Shown here: in pieces, positions 15,711 through 25,057 of the stretch
Position numbering within the stretch: position 1 is the first letter of the stretch
How the letters are laid out: the number at the start of each line of letters is the position of its first letter
Assembly: GCA_002423615.1 (NCBI GenBank)
Contig: DIKO01000047.1
Location: forward strand, 1-64,000
Direction of reading: 5' to 3'
Origin: Desulfobacteraceae bacterium UBA5616
GTDB lineage: Bacteria; Desulfobacterota; Desulfobacteria; Desulfobacterales; UBA5616
Length of the DNA stretch: 64,000 nucleotides
The notes under the pieces: model-generated
What the model saw: the letters and a program-made list of their open reading frames with translations, nothing else
What the model was told of the DNA's origin: nothing
The model's database searches: none
Made by a program: the position numbers and the translations under genes

Positions 15711-16913
15711 TCAGCCTCCCATGATATCGGAGATGCGATCCAGGAGAATTTGCGCGACCTCTTCTTTTTCCATGACAGGCAGGTCCTCCTGGGTCCCGTT
15801 CCTGAAAAACAGGGTCACCTTGTTGGTGTCGGTCTGGAACCCCGAAGCCGGGATGTTGACCAGATTGCCGACGATGATGTCCAGATTTTTCTTTTCCAGC
15901 TTTTCCCCCGCATGCTTTTCCAGAGACTGGGTTTCGGCGGCAAAACCCACCAGGATCTGGTTTGTTTTCCGTCGTCCCAGTTCCTTTAGTATATCTTGGT
16001 TTTTAACCAGCTTGAGAATCAGTTCTTCCTCCCCTTTTTTGATTTTCTGGGGGGCCGTGGTATGGGGCCGGTAATCGGAAACGGCGGCGGTTTTGACAAT
16101 AACGTCGGCGTTATCGAACCGTTGAAAAACAGCATCGGCCATCTCTGCCGCGGTACGGACCCTTATCACTTCGACCTTATAGGGTTTTGGCAGGTTCACC
16201 GGACCTGCGATCAAGGTGACGTCTGCTCCCCTGTGTTCGGCGATCCTGGCGATGGCATACCCCATCTTGCCCGAAGACGGGTTGCTGATAAACCTTACCG
16301 GATCAAGGGGTTCCTGGGTGGGACCGGCGGTCACCAGAATCCGTTTACCCTCAAAATCCCTGGGTGACAGGGAGGCCTTCAACCGATCCAGAATCACATC
16401 GGGATCCGGAAGTCTTCCGGGGCCATGAGTGCCGCATGCCAGATCCCCTGAATCCGGGTCGAAAATCAAAAGTCCGTCTTCGGCAAGGGTCCTGAGGTTC
16501 CGCTGCAGGGGAGGGCTCAAGTACATGTTGGTGTTCATTGAAGGACAAATCAGAACGGTTGAAGTAACCGCCAGCATGAATGTGGAAAGGGCGTCATCGG
16601 CAATACCGTTGGCGATTTTACCGATGAAGTTGGCGGTCGCCGGGGCGATGACGACGGCATGGGCTTCCTCGGCCCAGGAGATGTGCCCGATAGCGGCATC
16701 GTCGTTATGGTCAAACAGGTTGGAACAGACCGGCCGCCCCGACAGGGCCTCGAAAGTGCCGGGGCCCACAAACCATTTGGCATTGTCCGTCATGAGTACC
16801 CTGACTTTCGCCCCTTCTTTGGTTAAAAGCCTTAGCAGTTCGACGCTCTTATATGCCGCAATGCCCCCGCATACGCCCAGTACGATGTTTTTCCCCTTCA
16901 ATTCAGTCCCCAT
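15711..16913 (-). CDS. coaBC: bifunctional phosphopantothenoylcysteine decarboxylase / phosphopantothenate--cysteine ligase
   Basis: Two consecutive steps of coenzyme A synthesis. The N-terminal flavin-dependent decarboxylase (CoaC) has catalytic H77, PSMNTNMY (124-131) and the reactive cysteine C160 in ACGTHGPGR. The C-terminal ligase (CoaB) shows KTAAVSDYRP and a KKGEEELILKL dimer region. At 400 residues it is full length. It precedes the uracil-DNA glycosylase gene. Confidence 0.96.
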   Translation of the reverse strand: MGTELKGKNIVLGVCGGIAAYKSVELLRLLTKEGAKVRVLMTDNAKWFVGPGTFEALSGRPVCSNLFDHNDDAAIGHISWAEEAHAVVIAPATANFIGKIANGIADDALSTFMLAVTSTVLICPSMNTNMYLSPPLQRNLRTLAEDGLLIFDPDSGDLACGTHGPGRLPDPDVILDRLKASLSPRDFEGKRILVTAGPTQEPLDPVRFISNPSSGKMGYAIARIAEHRGADVTLIAGPVNLPKPYKVEVIRVRTAAEMADAVFQRFDNADVIVKTAAVSDYRPHTTAPQKIKKGEEELILKLVKNQDILKELGRRKTNQILVGFAAETQSLEKHAGEKLEKKNLDIIVGNLVNIPASGFQTDTNKVTLFFRNGTQEDLPVMEKEEVAQILLDRISDIMGG

Positions 16914-16959
16914 GGGTGTATAATGCTCCGTAAAATACGTTTGTCATAGAAACCGGCTT

Positions 16960-17445
16960 TTAGTTTAATACTCCCGACCCATCCGCCTGGGAGCCGGGCG
17001 CCACCCCGATTTCCACATGAGTTGTGAATCGTTTGTTCTGAATACCGATAACGCACCACCGGTCGGCTTTTCTGAACAGCAAAAAACTGTTCGTCCGGGG
17101 GGATTTAAAAACCGTAATGACCTCCCAGTTATCCTTCGCCATGTTCGACTGGAAAAAGGAAACCAGGGAATCCCGTTCCACACGGCCGTTTAAGACCAGT
17201 ATGCCTGTCGTTAATCCGGACATCTGAACCACATAGGTTGACCGGGTATCTACTTTCAGCTCGCCGGGAATCAGGACATCAACGAATTCGTGATACCGGG
17301 GAGCGTTTTTATCGGCCCGGTTCGAATCAGAGGAAAGAGAAGATCCTCCGGATTTATTCAGACGCTTTCCGCAACCGGAAAAACAAATCATGGATAGACT
17401 GATGAGGATGATGATCAGACTTCTTTTTGTTACAACTCCGTTCAT
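16960..17445 (-). CDS. lipoprotein of unknown function
   Basis: From the ATG at 17445 (AAAGGAG 8 bases upstream) 161 residues with a basic start, a hydrophobic helix and a lipobox-like FSGC. The mature part begins low-complexity (Ser, Asp, Asn), followed by a compact domain containing DVLIPGELKVD and GRVERDSLVSFFQ, then SFLLFRKADRWCVIGI. The pattern of a short beta-rich domain in which a second half responds to a small membrane-attached segment is seen in several delta-proteobacterial lipoproteins, but no function is recognised. The longer frame up to 17523 has no ribosome binding site. Confidence 0.7.
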   Translation of the reverse strand: MNGVVTKRSLIIILISLSMICFSGCGKRLNKSGGSSLSSDSNRADKNAPRYHEFVDVLIPGELKVDTRSTYVVQMSGLTTGILVLNGRVERDSLVSFFQSNMAKDNWEVITVFKSPRTNSFLLFRKADRWCVIGIQNKRFTTHVEIGVAPGSQADGSGVLN

Positions 17446-17523
17446 GGATTTATCTCCTTTACAGCCATCTTTTTTCAATACCGGGTTTCCGGTTTTGGGT
17501 TTTTGATCAGGCATTGACCCCAC

Positions 17524-17775
17524 TTATTCGGAGCCCGTCCCTTTGTTCAATGCCAGGCATATCCATTGCCGATAAAGCGCGCTGAGATCTCTTGCCCCAT
17601 TCCCCTGAGGAGCATTGAGCCTTGATTTCAGGGCGACGATTTCGGCCAGGATATCCCTTCGCTCCGGGTTCTTCCGGATAAGATGGGCGTAGATATCGAA
17701 CGCCTCCTTCAGTCTGCCCTGTTCAGCCAGTATGCGGGCCATGGTCCTGGTTTTGAACGTATCGTCCAGTTTCAT
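17524..17775 (-). CDS. small TPR-like protein
   Basis: 83 residues. Residues about 10-50 form two helices with the TPR spacing (ARILAEQGRLKEAFDIY followed by an AEIVALK helix). The start overlaps the FtsB-like stop by 4 bases (ATGA). No catalytic motif. Probably a one-repeat adaptor co-translated with the FtsB-like protein; the biological role is unknown. Confidence 0.65.
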   Translation of the reverse strand: MKLDDTFKTRTMARILAEQGRLKEAFDIYAHLIRKNPERRDILAEIVALKSRLNAPQGNGARDLSALYRQWICLALNKGTGSE

Positions 17776-18074
17776 CTGGATTTCCTTGCCGGATCTTCAT
17801 TGAGTTTGATGATCACTTCGTCTTTGCGGATCATCCCCAATTCCCGTCTGGCGATATTTTCGATGTAATTCATATCATTTTTCAGTCGGTCGATTTCCCT
17901 GCACAACGCACGGTTTTCATGCTCCAGAGACAGATTCCGTTCCACCAGCCGGCTGTTTTCCCGTTTCAGGCGTCTCAAATCAAAAAAACCGCTTTCGCTT
18001 TCAAGAATAAATAAGAAGATAAAAAACATCAATAAAATTAACAACGAAAACAGTGTTTTTCCTTTTAAGGTCAA
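17772..18074 (-). CDS. ftsB: septum formation initiator, FtsB/DivIC-like
   Basis: 100 residues: short cytoplasmic start, one transmembrane helix (about 8-25), a leucine-zipper coiled coil (about 33-70), then ENIARRELGMIRKDEVII, the end motif typical of FtsB/DivIC. FtsB works with FtsL and FtsQ in the divisome. The start overlaps the murJ stop (ATGA). Assignment to FtsB rather than another DivIC-type protein is by family pattern. Confidence 0.82.
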   Translation of the reverse strand: MTLKGKTLFSLLILLMFFIFLFILESESGFFDLRRLKRENSRLVERNLSLEHENRALCREIDRLKNDMNYIENIARRELGMIRKDEVIIKLNEDPARKSR

Positions 18075-19642
18075 GATTCCGCCTTTCCCCCTGCGGAGCG
18101 ATTAAAAATCATTTTCAGTTCCGGATGACGGGTTATAACTGCATAGAGAACGTAAGTCAAAATCCCGAAGACAATCCCCCCCGCCACCCCAAGGGCCGAT
18201 TGAAGGGTTGACGCGGTTTTCGCTGGTATCCATGTTTCAGCGGCATAATGGACAGCCAGGCCCATGATGACGGCGCCCCCGGTGGTTTTCGCCAATGACC
18301 GCCCGATGGGCTGCCAGTTGAATCCACCCAGTAAGTTCTTTAATTTTTTACTCAACAGAAAAAAATTCACCATGGAGGACAAGGAAGCGGCCAATGCAAT
18401 CCCCCCGTGCCCCATATACCGCATCAAAACAGCGCCCAGGACGATGTTTGCGGCGACGGATAAAACGGCGATTCTGACGGGAGTCACCGTGTCCTCCAGT
18501 GCGTAATATACCGATACAACCACACGGATGGCTGAAAAAGCCCATATCCCGAGGCTGTAATGCAAAAGGGCATATGCCGTCATGCTGAGCGCCCGGGCGT
18601 CGAAAGCCCCTCTTTCGAACAAGAGGGCGACAATGGGTTCCCGCAAGGCCACAAGGCCTGCCATAGCGGGAACCGTGATAAATAAAACCATCCGCAAGGC
18701 ATGTTCGAACGTCGACCTGACCGCGCTGATATCGTTTTCCATTGCCTGTCGGGTCAGGGAGGGCAGCACCACCGTAGATGCCGCTGCGGCGAATATCCCC
18801 AGGGGAAACTGGACCACACGGTCCGCATAATACAAATACGATACGCTTCCCTCGGGTAAAAAAGACGCCAGAAATGTTCCTGCCAGAACATTGATCTGGT
18901 AAACCGCCGCACCCAATACCATGGTCGGCATCAGGGTCGCCACCTGTTTAACGCCGGGATGGTAAAATTTGGCCTGTTTAAACAGGGGAACATCTTTTTT
19001 TATCAAAAAGGGGACCTGTAAGGCAAGCTGTAAAACGCCTCCGATGACCACCCCGATGGCCAACCCGAGAATGGGTCTGTTCAGAAGGGGGGATATCCAC
19101 CACAGAGAACCGATCATGGCCAGGTTCAATAAAACAGGCGCCAGCGCGGGAGAAGCGAAGTGACCGAGGGCATTGAGGATGCCCATGCATACGGCCACCA
19201 GCCCGATAAAAAGGATGTAGGGGAACATCATCCGGGTCAGCAGAATGGTCAGAGATAATTTTTCAGGGTCATCGGAAAATCCGGGCGCCACAATCCGGAC
19301 AAGGACCGGAGAAAGGAGAATTCCGGCAATTGCTGCCAGCACCAGAAAAACCGAAACTGTTTTCAAGGCGGCTCCGGCCATTTGGAACGCTTCTTCCCTG
19401 CCTTTACGGACCATTAATCCGGTGAAGACGGAAACAAAGGACATGCTTAAAGTACCTTCGGCAAAAAGCCGGCGCAGGAGTTCGGGAATCCGAAACGCGG
19501 CAAAAAAGGCGTCGGTATTAAAACCGGCGCCGAAAAACCAGGCAATGGCCATGTCCCGCACAAACCCGAGCACTCGACTCGCAAGGGTCAGCGAGCCCAC
19601 CAAGCCTGCTGCATTTTTCAGGGAGGACGGCGTCGGAGGCAT
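18071..19642 (-). CDS. murJ: lipid II flippase MurJ
   Basis: 523-residue polytopic membrane protein of the MOP superfamily with about 14 transmembrane segments. The N-terminal hallmark SLTLASRVLGFVRD and the second-half sequence DRVVQFPLGIFAAAASTVVLP are conserved in MurJ/MviN. It flips lipid II for peptidoglycan synthesis. There is no clear ribosome binding site before the ATG at 19642. It is the first gene of the minus-strand run to ftsB and coaBC, divergent from rpsT. Confidence 0.95.
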   Translation of the reverse strand: MPPTPSSLKNAAGLVGSLTLASRVLGFVRDMAIAWFFGAGFNTDAFFAAFRIPELLRRLFAEGTLSMSFVSVFTGLMVRKGREEAFQMAGAALKTVSVFLVLAAIAGILLSPVLVRIVAPGFSDDPEKLSLTILLTRMMFPYILFIGLVAVCMGILNALGHFASPALAPVLLNLAMIGSLWWISPLLNRPILGLAIGVVIGGVLQLALQVPFLIKKDVPLFKQAKFYHPGVKQVATLMPTMVLGAAVYQINVLAGTFLASFLPEGSVSYLYYADRVVQFPLGIFAAAASTVVLPSLTRQAMENDISAVRSTFEHALRMVLFITVPAMAGLVALREPIVALLFERGAFDARALSMTAYALLHYSLGIWAFSAIRVVVSVYYALEDTVTPVRIAVLSVAANIVLGAVLMRYMGHGGIALAASLSSMVNFFLLSKKLKNLLGGFNWQPIGRSLAKTTGGAVIMGLAVHYAAETWIPAKTASTLQSALGVAGGIVFGILTYVLYAVITRHPELKMIFNRSAGGKAES

Positions 19643-19766
19643 CAGTTCAAGCGTTCACGATTCAATGTTTTCTGCATGATAATTCATCCTCATGTAAAAG
19701 GACATATTTTTATTTTTAAGGCTTCCCCGGTCCCTTATTTTGCTGCAAACCGTTGATAATTATTGC

Positions 19767-19795
19767 TTGACAAGATATTTTTGGATATATATACA
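19767..19795 (+). promoter_or_regulatory. sigma-70 promoter of rpsT
   Basis: TTGACA (19767-19772) and TATACA (19790-19795) are separated by exactly 17 bases, within AT-rich DNA. Transcription would begin near 19802, about 30 bases before the rpsT start codon. Confidence 0.75.
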
Positions 19796-19833
19796 AACAG
19801 GATTTCTTACACAATATGAAAGGAGTTAATTAA

Positions 19834-20100
19834 TTGGCTAATCATAAATCCGCATTAAAACGAGCTCGTCAGAATGATCTCAGACGACTGAGGAATAAAA
19901 CGGTGAAAACCCGCATGAAGTCGGTAGTAAAGGACACCCGCTTGGCCATCGATGAGAATTCGGTAGAAGTTGCGGCCGGAAAGCTTGACATTGCAAAGTC
20001 CGTTATCGACAAGGCGGCGAAAAGAGGGGTAATCCACAAGAAAACCGCCTCCCGCAAGGTTTCCCGTCTTGCCAAACAAATCAACAAAATCAACGCTTAG
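19834..20100 (+). CDS. rpsT: 30S ribosomal protein S20
   Basis: 88-residue, Lys/Arg-rich helical 16S rRNA-binding protein starting ANHKSALKRARQNDLRRLRN, the classic S20 N-terminus. The start codon is TTG with AAAGGAG about 8 bases upstream; E. coli rpsT also uses a non-ATG start (UUG), tied to its translational autoregulation. It stands alone on the plus strand, with a strong promoter upstream and a stem-loop downstream. Confidence 0.97.
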   Translation: MANHKSALKRARQNDLRRLRNKTVKTRMKSVVKDTRLAIDENSVEVAAGKLDIAKSVIDKAAKRGVIHKKTASRKVSRLAKQINKINA

Positions 20101-20118
20101 ATTGGATTTGCCGATATC

Positions 20119-20158
20119 CTGAAAACGGTGTTTTCCTGCCGGAGCATGCCGTTTTCAG
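20119..20158. terminator. 10-bp stem-loop between rpsT and lptE
   Basis: CTGAAAACGG and CCGTTTTCAG pair perfectly around a 20-nt loop in the convergent gap. Neither strand has a clean T-run after it, so it may be a Rho-assisted or bidirectional 3'-end stabilising structure. Confidence 0.5.
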
Positions 20159-20176
20159 AGGAAAAAACCAGCCGGC

Positions 20177-20698
20177 TCATTGTTCCCAGGCCAAGCGCTG
20201 GTAAACCTGCTGGGCGATGATTTTTGAAATTTCCTTGATGGCGACCCGCCGGTTTTGTTCCGTCTCCAGCTTGTTCTGTGTGGCCAGATATTTTTTTGCG
20301 ACCGCCATGTTATCCGCAGACCACAAGATCTTTCCGCCGGAATCCTTTAATCTCAGGTCAACGCCGATTTCAACCTTTCGTTCAAGAGAGATATATTTCT
20401 CTTTCCGGGCGACGGTTTCAATGTCCATATATTTAATCACGCCGGTAAGTACTGCATCGGCACGCTGTTTTTCAGCAATGGCCATGCGACCGTCCCGGCT
20501 CAGTTCATCAATCAAATCATTGGCGAAAATGCTTTCCGCGCCGGTTTCCAGGGTCCGGTTTTCAAACATTTCAACGTTTATCCGGCTGATTCCGAAAGGT
20601 GTTCCGGCTTCTCCGGAAAATTTATAGGTGCAGGCAAAAACAGACCCCATCATCCACAGGAAAACCGCCGTGGTTATTGCCGCTTCGCTTTTTCTCAT
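20177..20698 (-). CDS. lptE: LPS-assembly lipoprotein LptE
   Basis: Outer-membrane lipoprotein plugging LptD in LPS export. From ATG 20698 (AAAAGGA upstream) 173 residues: signal peptide with lipobox FAC, lipidated C23, then the LptE-type sequence (FGISRINVEMFENRT, later ADAVLTGVI). Position directly after leuS is the conserved leuS-lptE arrangement. The upstream frame to 20731 overlaps leuS and has no ribosome binding site. Its start region overlaps nothing else. Confidence 0.88.
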   Translation of the reverse strand: MRKSEAAITTAVFLWMMGSVFACTYKFSGEAGTPFGISRINVEMFENRTLETGAESIFANDLIDELSRDGRMAIAEKQRADAVLTGVIKYMDIETVARKEKYISLERKVEIGVDLRLKDSGGKILWSADNMAVAKKYLATQNKLETEQNRRVAIKEISKIIAQQVYQRLAWEQ

Positions 20699-20723
20699 GG
20701 TGTCCTTTTTTCGGCTTCCCGGA

Positions 20724-23327
20724 TTAAACAACGATATTGACCAGTTTATGTTTGACGACGATGACTTTCTGAACGGGTTTATTCCCGATAAATTTCAGAA
20801 CATGTTCATTGGAAAGCGCCAGCTTTTTTATTTCTTCATCATCGGCATCCACGGCGACATTGAAACGGCCGCGAAGTTTTCCATTGACCTGGACCACGAT
20901 GGTCAGTTCATCCTTTTCCAGGGCGTCCTCCCGATATCCAGGCCACCCGGCCAACAGGACGCTGGCATTGTTTCCCATGATACGCCACAGTTCCTCGGCA
21001 ATATGGGGCACGATGGGCGATAAAAGAATGATGACGGTATCAAGGGCATTCCGGACCACGCCCCGCTCCCGGTCCGCCGCATCGTGGATCTGAATACCGT
21101 AGGCCAGATTGACCAGTTCCATCACCGCGCTGATGGCGGTATTGAAATGAAATCGATCTTCAATATCCCGGGTGACCCGGTAGACGGTCTCATGTGTTTT
21201 TTTATAAAGCTCGCGAAAGACGCCGTCAACATCACCGGGAGGCCCTGCAAATGATTCCGTGTCCTTTACGGCTTCTACAAGACGGGCGGCCAGTCGCCAG
21301 ATACGGTTTAAAAAGCGGTAACTCCCGTCAACGCCCTGTTCGCTCCATTCCAGATCCCGTTCAGGGGGGGCGGCGAACAGGCAAAACAACCGCGTGGTGT
21401 CGGCGCCGTAGCGTTTGAGGAGATAATTGGGATCGATAACATTTTTCTTGGATTTGGACATTTTTTCGACCCGTCCCACGGCAACGGAATTCCCGCACCG
21501 GGAGCAGGTCAGTCCTGATTCGGTCCGGATCACCTCTTCCGGAAACAGAAATCCATGGGCAGGGCAGGACGTGGTCTCCTTGCAGACCATACCCTGGGTC
21601 AGCAACCGGGTAAAGGGTTCCTTATAACCGACCATCCCGAGCGTATGCAGAACCCGGGTATAATACCGGGAATACAGCAGATGAAGGATGGCATGTTCAA
21701 CGCCGCCGATATACTGGTCCACGGGCATCCAATAGTCCACGTCTTTCCGGTCGAACATTCCCTGATCGAATTTGGGGCTGCAGTAACGTTCAAAATACCA
21801 GCTTGACTCCACAAAGGTATCCATGGTGTCGGTTTCGCGGCGGGCATCTTCCCGCCCGCACCCGGGGCAGGAAACCCGCTTGAATTCTTCTATCTCCGGC
21901 AAGGGTGATTGCCCTCCGGGAAGCAGGTTGACGTTCTCGGGAAGAAGGATGGGCAGGTCACTTTCCGGGACCGGAACCACCCCGCATGCCTTGCAGTGGA
22001 TCATCGGAATGGGCGCTCCCCAGTACCGTTGCCGGGAGATGCCCCAGTCTCTCAAGCGAAAACTGACGGCCCTTCTGCCCAGATTTTCTTTTTCCAAACG
22101 GGTGCAGATGGCGTCCTTGGCCGAATTGTTGCTCATCCCGTCGAACTCACCGGAATTGACCATGACACCCTCATCCACATAGGCTTCGGTCAGGGTCTCC
22201 CCATCCAGGGGCCTGTTTCCGGGATTCACCACGACGATAATGTCAAGTCCGTATTTTTTGGCGAAATCAAAGTCCCGCTGATCGTGGGCCGGCACGGACA
22301 TCACCGCCCCGGTGCCGTATTCCATCAAGGCGAAATTGGCCGTATAAATGGGAATTTTACGGCCCGTAAGGGGATTGACGCAGTATTTCCCCAAAAACAT
22401 ACCTACTTTTTCATAATTTTCCATGGCCCGAAGGAACCGGTCCTGGAATGAAATGCCTTCCACAAAGTCCGCCACCGCTTTTTCCCGGGAAGTCCCGCTG
22501 CAAAGCTTCGGGACCAGGGGGTGCTCCGGTGCAAGACACATGAACGTGGCACCGAACACGGTGTCCGGACGGGTGGTAAAAACGGGAATTGCCGGGTCCA
22601 CGCCGTCCGGCGGGTTTTCGATGGGAAACCGGATTTCCGCGCCGATGCTTTTGCCGATCCAGTTTTTTTGCATGGAAATGACTTTTTCAGGCCATCCGGG
22701 CAATTCATCACAACAGGCCAGAAGATCCTCTGCATAATCGGTAATGCGGAAAAACCACTGCCATAAAATTTTCTGACGCACTTCCTTCCCACACCGCCAG
22801 CAAAGGCCCGCTTCCACCTGTTCATTGGCCAGAACGGTCTGACAGGTTTCACACCAGTTGACGAAGGATTCTTTCCGATAAGCCATCCCCTTTTCATACA
22901 TCTTTAAGAAAAGCCATTGCTCCCATTTGTAATATTCAGGCAGACAGGTGGCGATCTCACGATCCCAGTCATAGGAGAAGCCGAGCTCCTTCAGTTGTGA
23001 CCGCATGGCGTCGATATTGTCATAGGTCCATTTGGCGGGATGGGTATTGTTGGATATGGCCGCGTTTTCAGCCGGCATGCCGAAGGCGTCCCACCCCATG
23101 GGGTGAAGGACATTGAGCCCCTGCATGGCTTTATACCGTGCGATAACGTCGCCGATGGTGTAATTCCGCACGTGTCCCATATGGATTTTCCCCGAAGGAT
23201 AGGGAAACATTTCCATCAAATAATATTTTTCCTTCTCTTTGTCCGTATCCACCTTGAACAAATTCTTTTCTTCCCAATATTTCTGCCATTTCGGCTCTAT
23301 TTCTTTTGGATTGTATTTTTCATCCAT
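20724..23327 (-). CDS. leuS: leucyl-tRNA synthetase
   Basis: 867-residue class I synthetase. The HIGH-type motif is PSGKIHMGH (44-52), KMSKS lies near residue 620, and between them are the CP1 editing domain (TTRPDTVFG-type threonine-rich motif) and zinc-type CxxC pairs. Ends with a typical C-terminal RNA-binding domain. GGAGGT lies 11 bases before the ATG. Followed by lptE. Confidence 0.98.
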   Translation of the reverse strand: MDEKYNPKEIEPKWQKYWEEKNLFKVDTDKEKEKYYLMEMFPYPSGKIHMGHVRNYTIGDVIARYKAMQGLNVLHPMGWDAFGMPAENAAISNNTHPAKWTYDNIDAMRSQLKELGFSYDWDREIATCLPEYYKWEQWLFLKMYEKGMAYRKESFVNWCETCQTVLANEQVEAGLCWRCGKEVRQKILWQWFFRITDYAEDLLACCDELPGWPEKVISMQKNWIGKSIGAEIRFPIENPPDGVDPAIPVFTTRPDTVFGATFMCLAPEHPLVPKLCSGTSREKAVADFVEGISFQDRFLRAMENYEKVGMFLGKYCVNPLTGRKIPIYTANFALMEYGTGAVMSVPAHDQRDFDFAKKYGLDIIVVVNPGNRPLDGETLTEAYVDEGVMVNSGEFDGMSNNSAKDAICTRLEKENLGRRAVSFRLRDWGISRQRYWGAPIPMIHCKACGVVPVPESDLPILLPENVNLLPGGQSPLPEIEEFKRVSCPGCGREDARRETDTMDTFVESSWYFERYCSPKFDQGMFDRKDVDYWMPVDQYIGGVEHAILHLLYSRYYTRVLHTLGMVGYKEPFTRLLTQGMVCKETTSCPAHGFLFPEEVIRTESGLTCSRCGNSVAVGRVEKMSKSKKNVIDPNYLLKRYGADTTRLFCLFAAPPERDLEWSEQGVDGSYRFLNRIWRLAARLVEAVKDTESFAGPPGDVDGVFRELYKKTHETVYRVTRDIEDRFHFNTAISAVMELVNLAYGIQIHDAADRERGVVRNALDTVIILLSPIVPHIAEELWRIMGNNASVLLAGWPGYREDALEKDELTIVVQVNGKLRGRFNVAVDADDEEIKKLALSNEHVLKFIGNKPVQKVIVVKHKLVNIVV

Positions 23328-23477
23328 CTTAACCGCGGACCTCCGTTGACAAGATCAAAATAAAAGCATTATCTTTATTAGTCTTTAGTGGCCCCTCATG
23401 ACATATTATGCTATAAATATCAAGAACGACTATCTCCCGGGCATCCGCCCGCAATACCCGCGCCGGGTAAAAACCGT

Positions 23478-23506
23478 TTGACTTGCACCCGACAATCCCT
23501 TATTTA
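23478..23506 (+). promoter_or_regulatory. candidate sigma-70 promoter of rng
   Basis: TTGACT (23478-23483) and TATTTA (23501-23506) are spaced by 17 bases, about 65 bases before the preferred rng start. It overlaps the in-frame codon at 23483, which argues against that upstream start. A second candidate (TTGACA at 23346, TTATCT at 23369) lies further upstream. Confidence 0.55.
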
Positions 23507-23569
23507 ATCACGAAAAAATGGGGGGCGGTCGCTACCTCGTTTATTTTTTTAACAATATGGGAAATCCAA

Positions 23570-25033
23570 ATGGGAAACAAAATACTGATCAACGCCATCG
23601 ATCCGGAAGAATCACGGATTGCGAAGGTTCAGGACAACAAGCTGGAGGAATTTCACATTGAGTCCTCTGCAAGGGAAATCACCCACGGCAATATATATAA
23701 AGGTACCATTATCAGGATCGAGCCTGCTCTCCAGGCCGTGTTCGTGGATTACGGCGCTGAACGAAACGGATTTCTGCAAAAAAACGAAATCCACCCCGAC
23801 TATTTTCAGGACACCGCATCCCCGGACCAGCCCATTCAACACCTGGTAAAACGCGGACAGGAACTCCTGGTTCAGGTGACCAAAGACCCCGTCATGAAAA
23901 AAGGCGCCATGCTCACCACTTATATTTCTCTTGCCGGAAGGTTCGTGGTTCTCATGCCGGGAAGCGAGAATCGGGGCATATCGCGGAAAATCGAAAATGA
24001 AGACGAACGAAAAGCCTTTAAAGAAATCCTGAGCAAAATCGACATTCCCGAAGGATATGGCATTATCATCCGAACGGCGGGAAAAGAATGCACCAAGACC
24101 CAGATCCTCAAGGATTTGCGATACCTCATGCGACTGTGGAAAACCATCAAGGGTAACGTGGTGAACGATCCGGCCCCGGTGCTGCTGCACAAGGAACAGA
24201 ATTTCGTGCTGAGATCCCTCCGGGATTATTTCACGCCGGACGTGGACGAAATCCTCATTGACGACGCCGCGATTTACCGCGAGACCAGGGATTTCGTCAA
24301 TATCATCTCTCCCAAACAATCCAAAGCGGTCAAACAATACAAGGGCGACAAGCCGATATTTTCAAAATACCAGCTGGAACAACAGATTGCGTCCATTTAT
24401 GAAAGCAAGGTGAATTTAAAGTCCGGGGGCTCCATCGTTATCGAGCAGACCGAAGCCCTGGTTTCCATCGATGTCAACTCGGGAAAGGCCACCCAGCAGA
24501 AATCCATCGAAGAAACGGCATTTCAGACCAACATCGAAGCAGCGGAGGAAGCAGCCCGGCAGCTTCGACTCCGGGACCTGGGTGGCATCATCGTCATCGA
24601 TTTTATCGACCTGAAAGATTCCAAACATAAGGCCGCCCTGGAAAAGGCACTCAGGGGTTATGTCAAAAGCGACAAGGCCAAAACCAAAATCGGAAAACTT
24701 TCCCAATTCGGGCTCATCGAAATGTCCCGGCAAAGGATCAGGCCTTCCATCGAGTACGGCGGTTACATTCTCTGCGAACATTGCGGCGGTAAGGGAACTC
24801 GGCCCTCGGTGGAAACCCTGGGCATCCGGTTTCTCAGAAAGCTTCATCTGGAAACATCAAGGGAAGACATCACTGCGGTAAAATGCGTTGTCCCGGATGA
24901 AGTGGCCCATTATCTATTAAACCGGAAACGCAAGGAGATCGCCGAACTTGAACTTCGTCGCAATATCGGCATTTCCATCACCCCCGACAGCCGCATGCTG
25001 CCCGAAGACAGCCAGATTTCCCATGAAAAATAA
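23570..25033 (+). CDS. rng: ribonuclease E/G family endoribonuclease
   Basis: 487 residues from ATG 23570: an S1 RNA-binding domain after a short start (YKGTIIRIEPALQAVFVDYG), the catalytic DNase I-like core with SIDVNSGK carrying the metal-binding aspartates, and the zinc link CEHCGGKG (about 402-409). It processes rRNA and degrades mRNA. The size fits RNase G rather than full-length RNase E, which has a long C-terminal scaffold. Upstream codons to 23483 fall within the promoter and are not counted. Confidence 0.93.
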   Translation: MGNKILINAIDPEESRIAKVQDNKLEEFHIESSAREITHGNIYKGTIIRIEPALQAVFVDYGAERNGFLQKNEIHPDYFQDTASPDQPIQHLVKRGQELLVQVTKDPVMKKGAMLTTYISLAGRFVVLMPGSENRGISRKIENEDERKAFKEILSKIDIPEGYGIIIRTAGKECTKTQILKDLRYLMRLWKTIKGNVVNDPAPVLLHKEQNFVLRSLRDYFTPDVDEILIDDAAIYRETRDFVNIISPKQSKAVKQYKGDKPIFSKYQLEQQIASIYESKVNLKSGGSIVIEQTEALVSIDVNSGKATQQKSIEETAFQTNIEAAEEAARQLRLRDLGGIIVIDFIDLKDSKHKAALEKALRGYVKSDKAKTKIGKLSQFGLIEMSRQRIRPSIEYGGYILCEHCGGKGTRPSVETLGIRFLRKLHLETSREDITAVKCVVPDEVAHYLLNRKRKEIAELELRRNIGISITPDSRMLPEDSQISHEK

Positions 25034-25057
25034 ATCCGGACGGCGAGAGGACCTGGA

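Noticed and set aside
19250..19679. Plus-strand open frame within murJ
   Set aside because: Antisense shadow of the murJ gene; no ribosome binding site or family signal.
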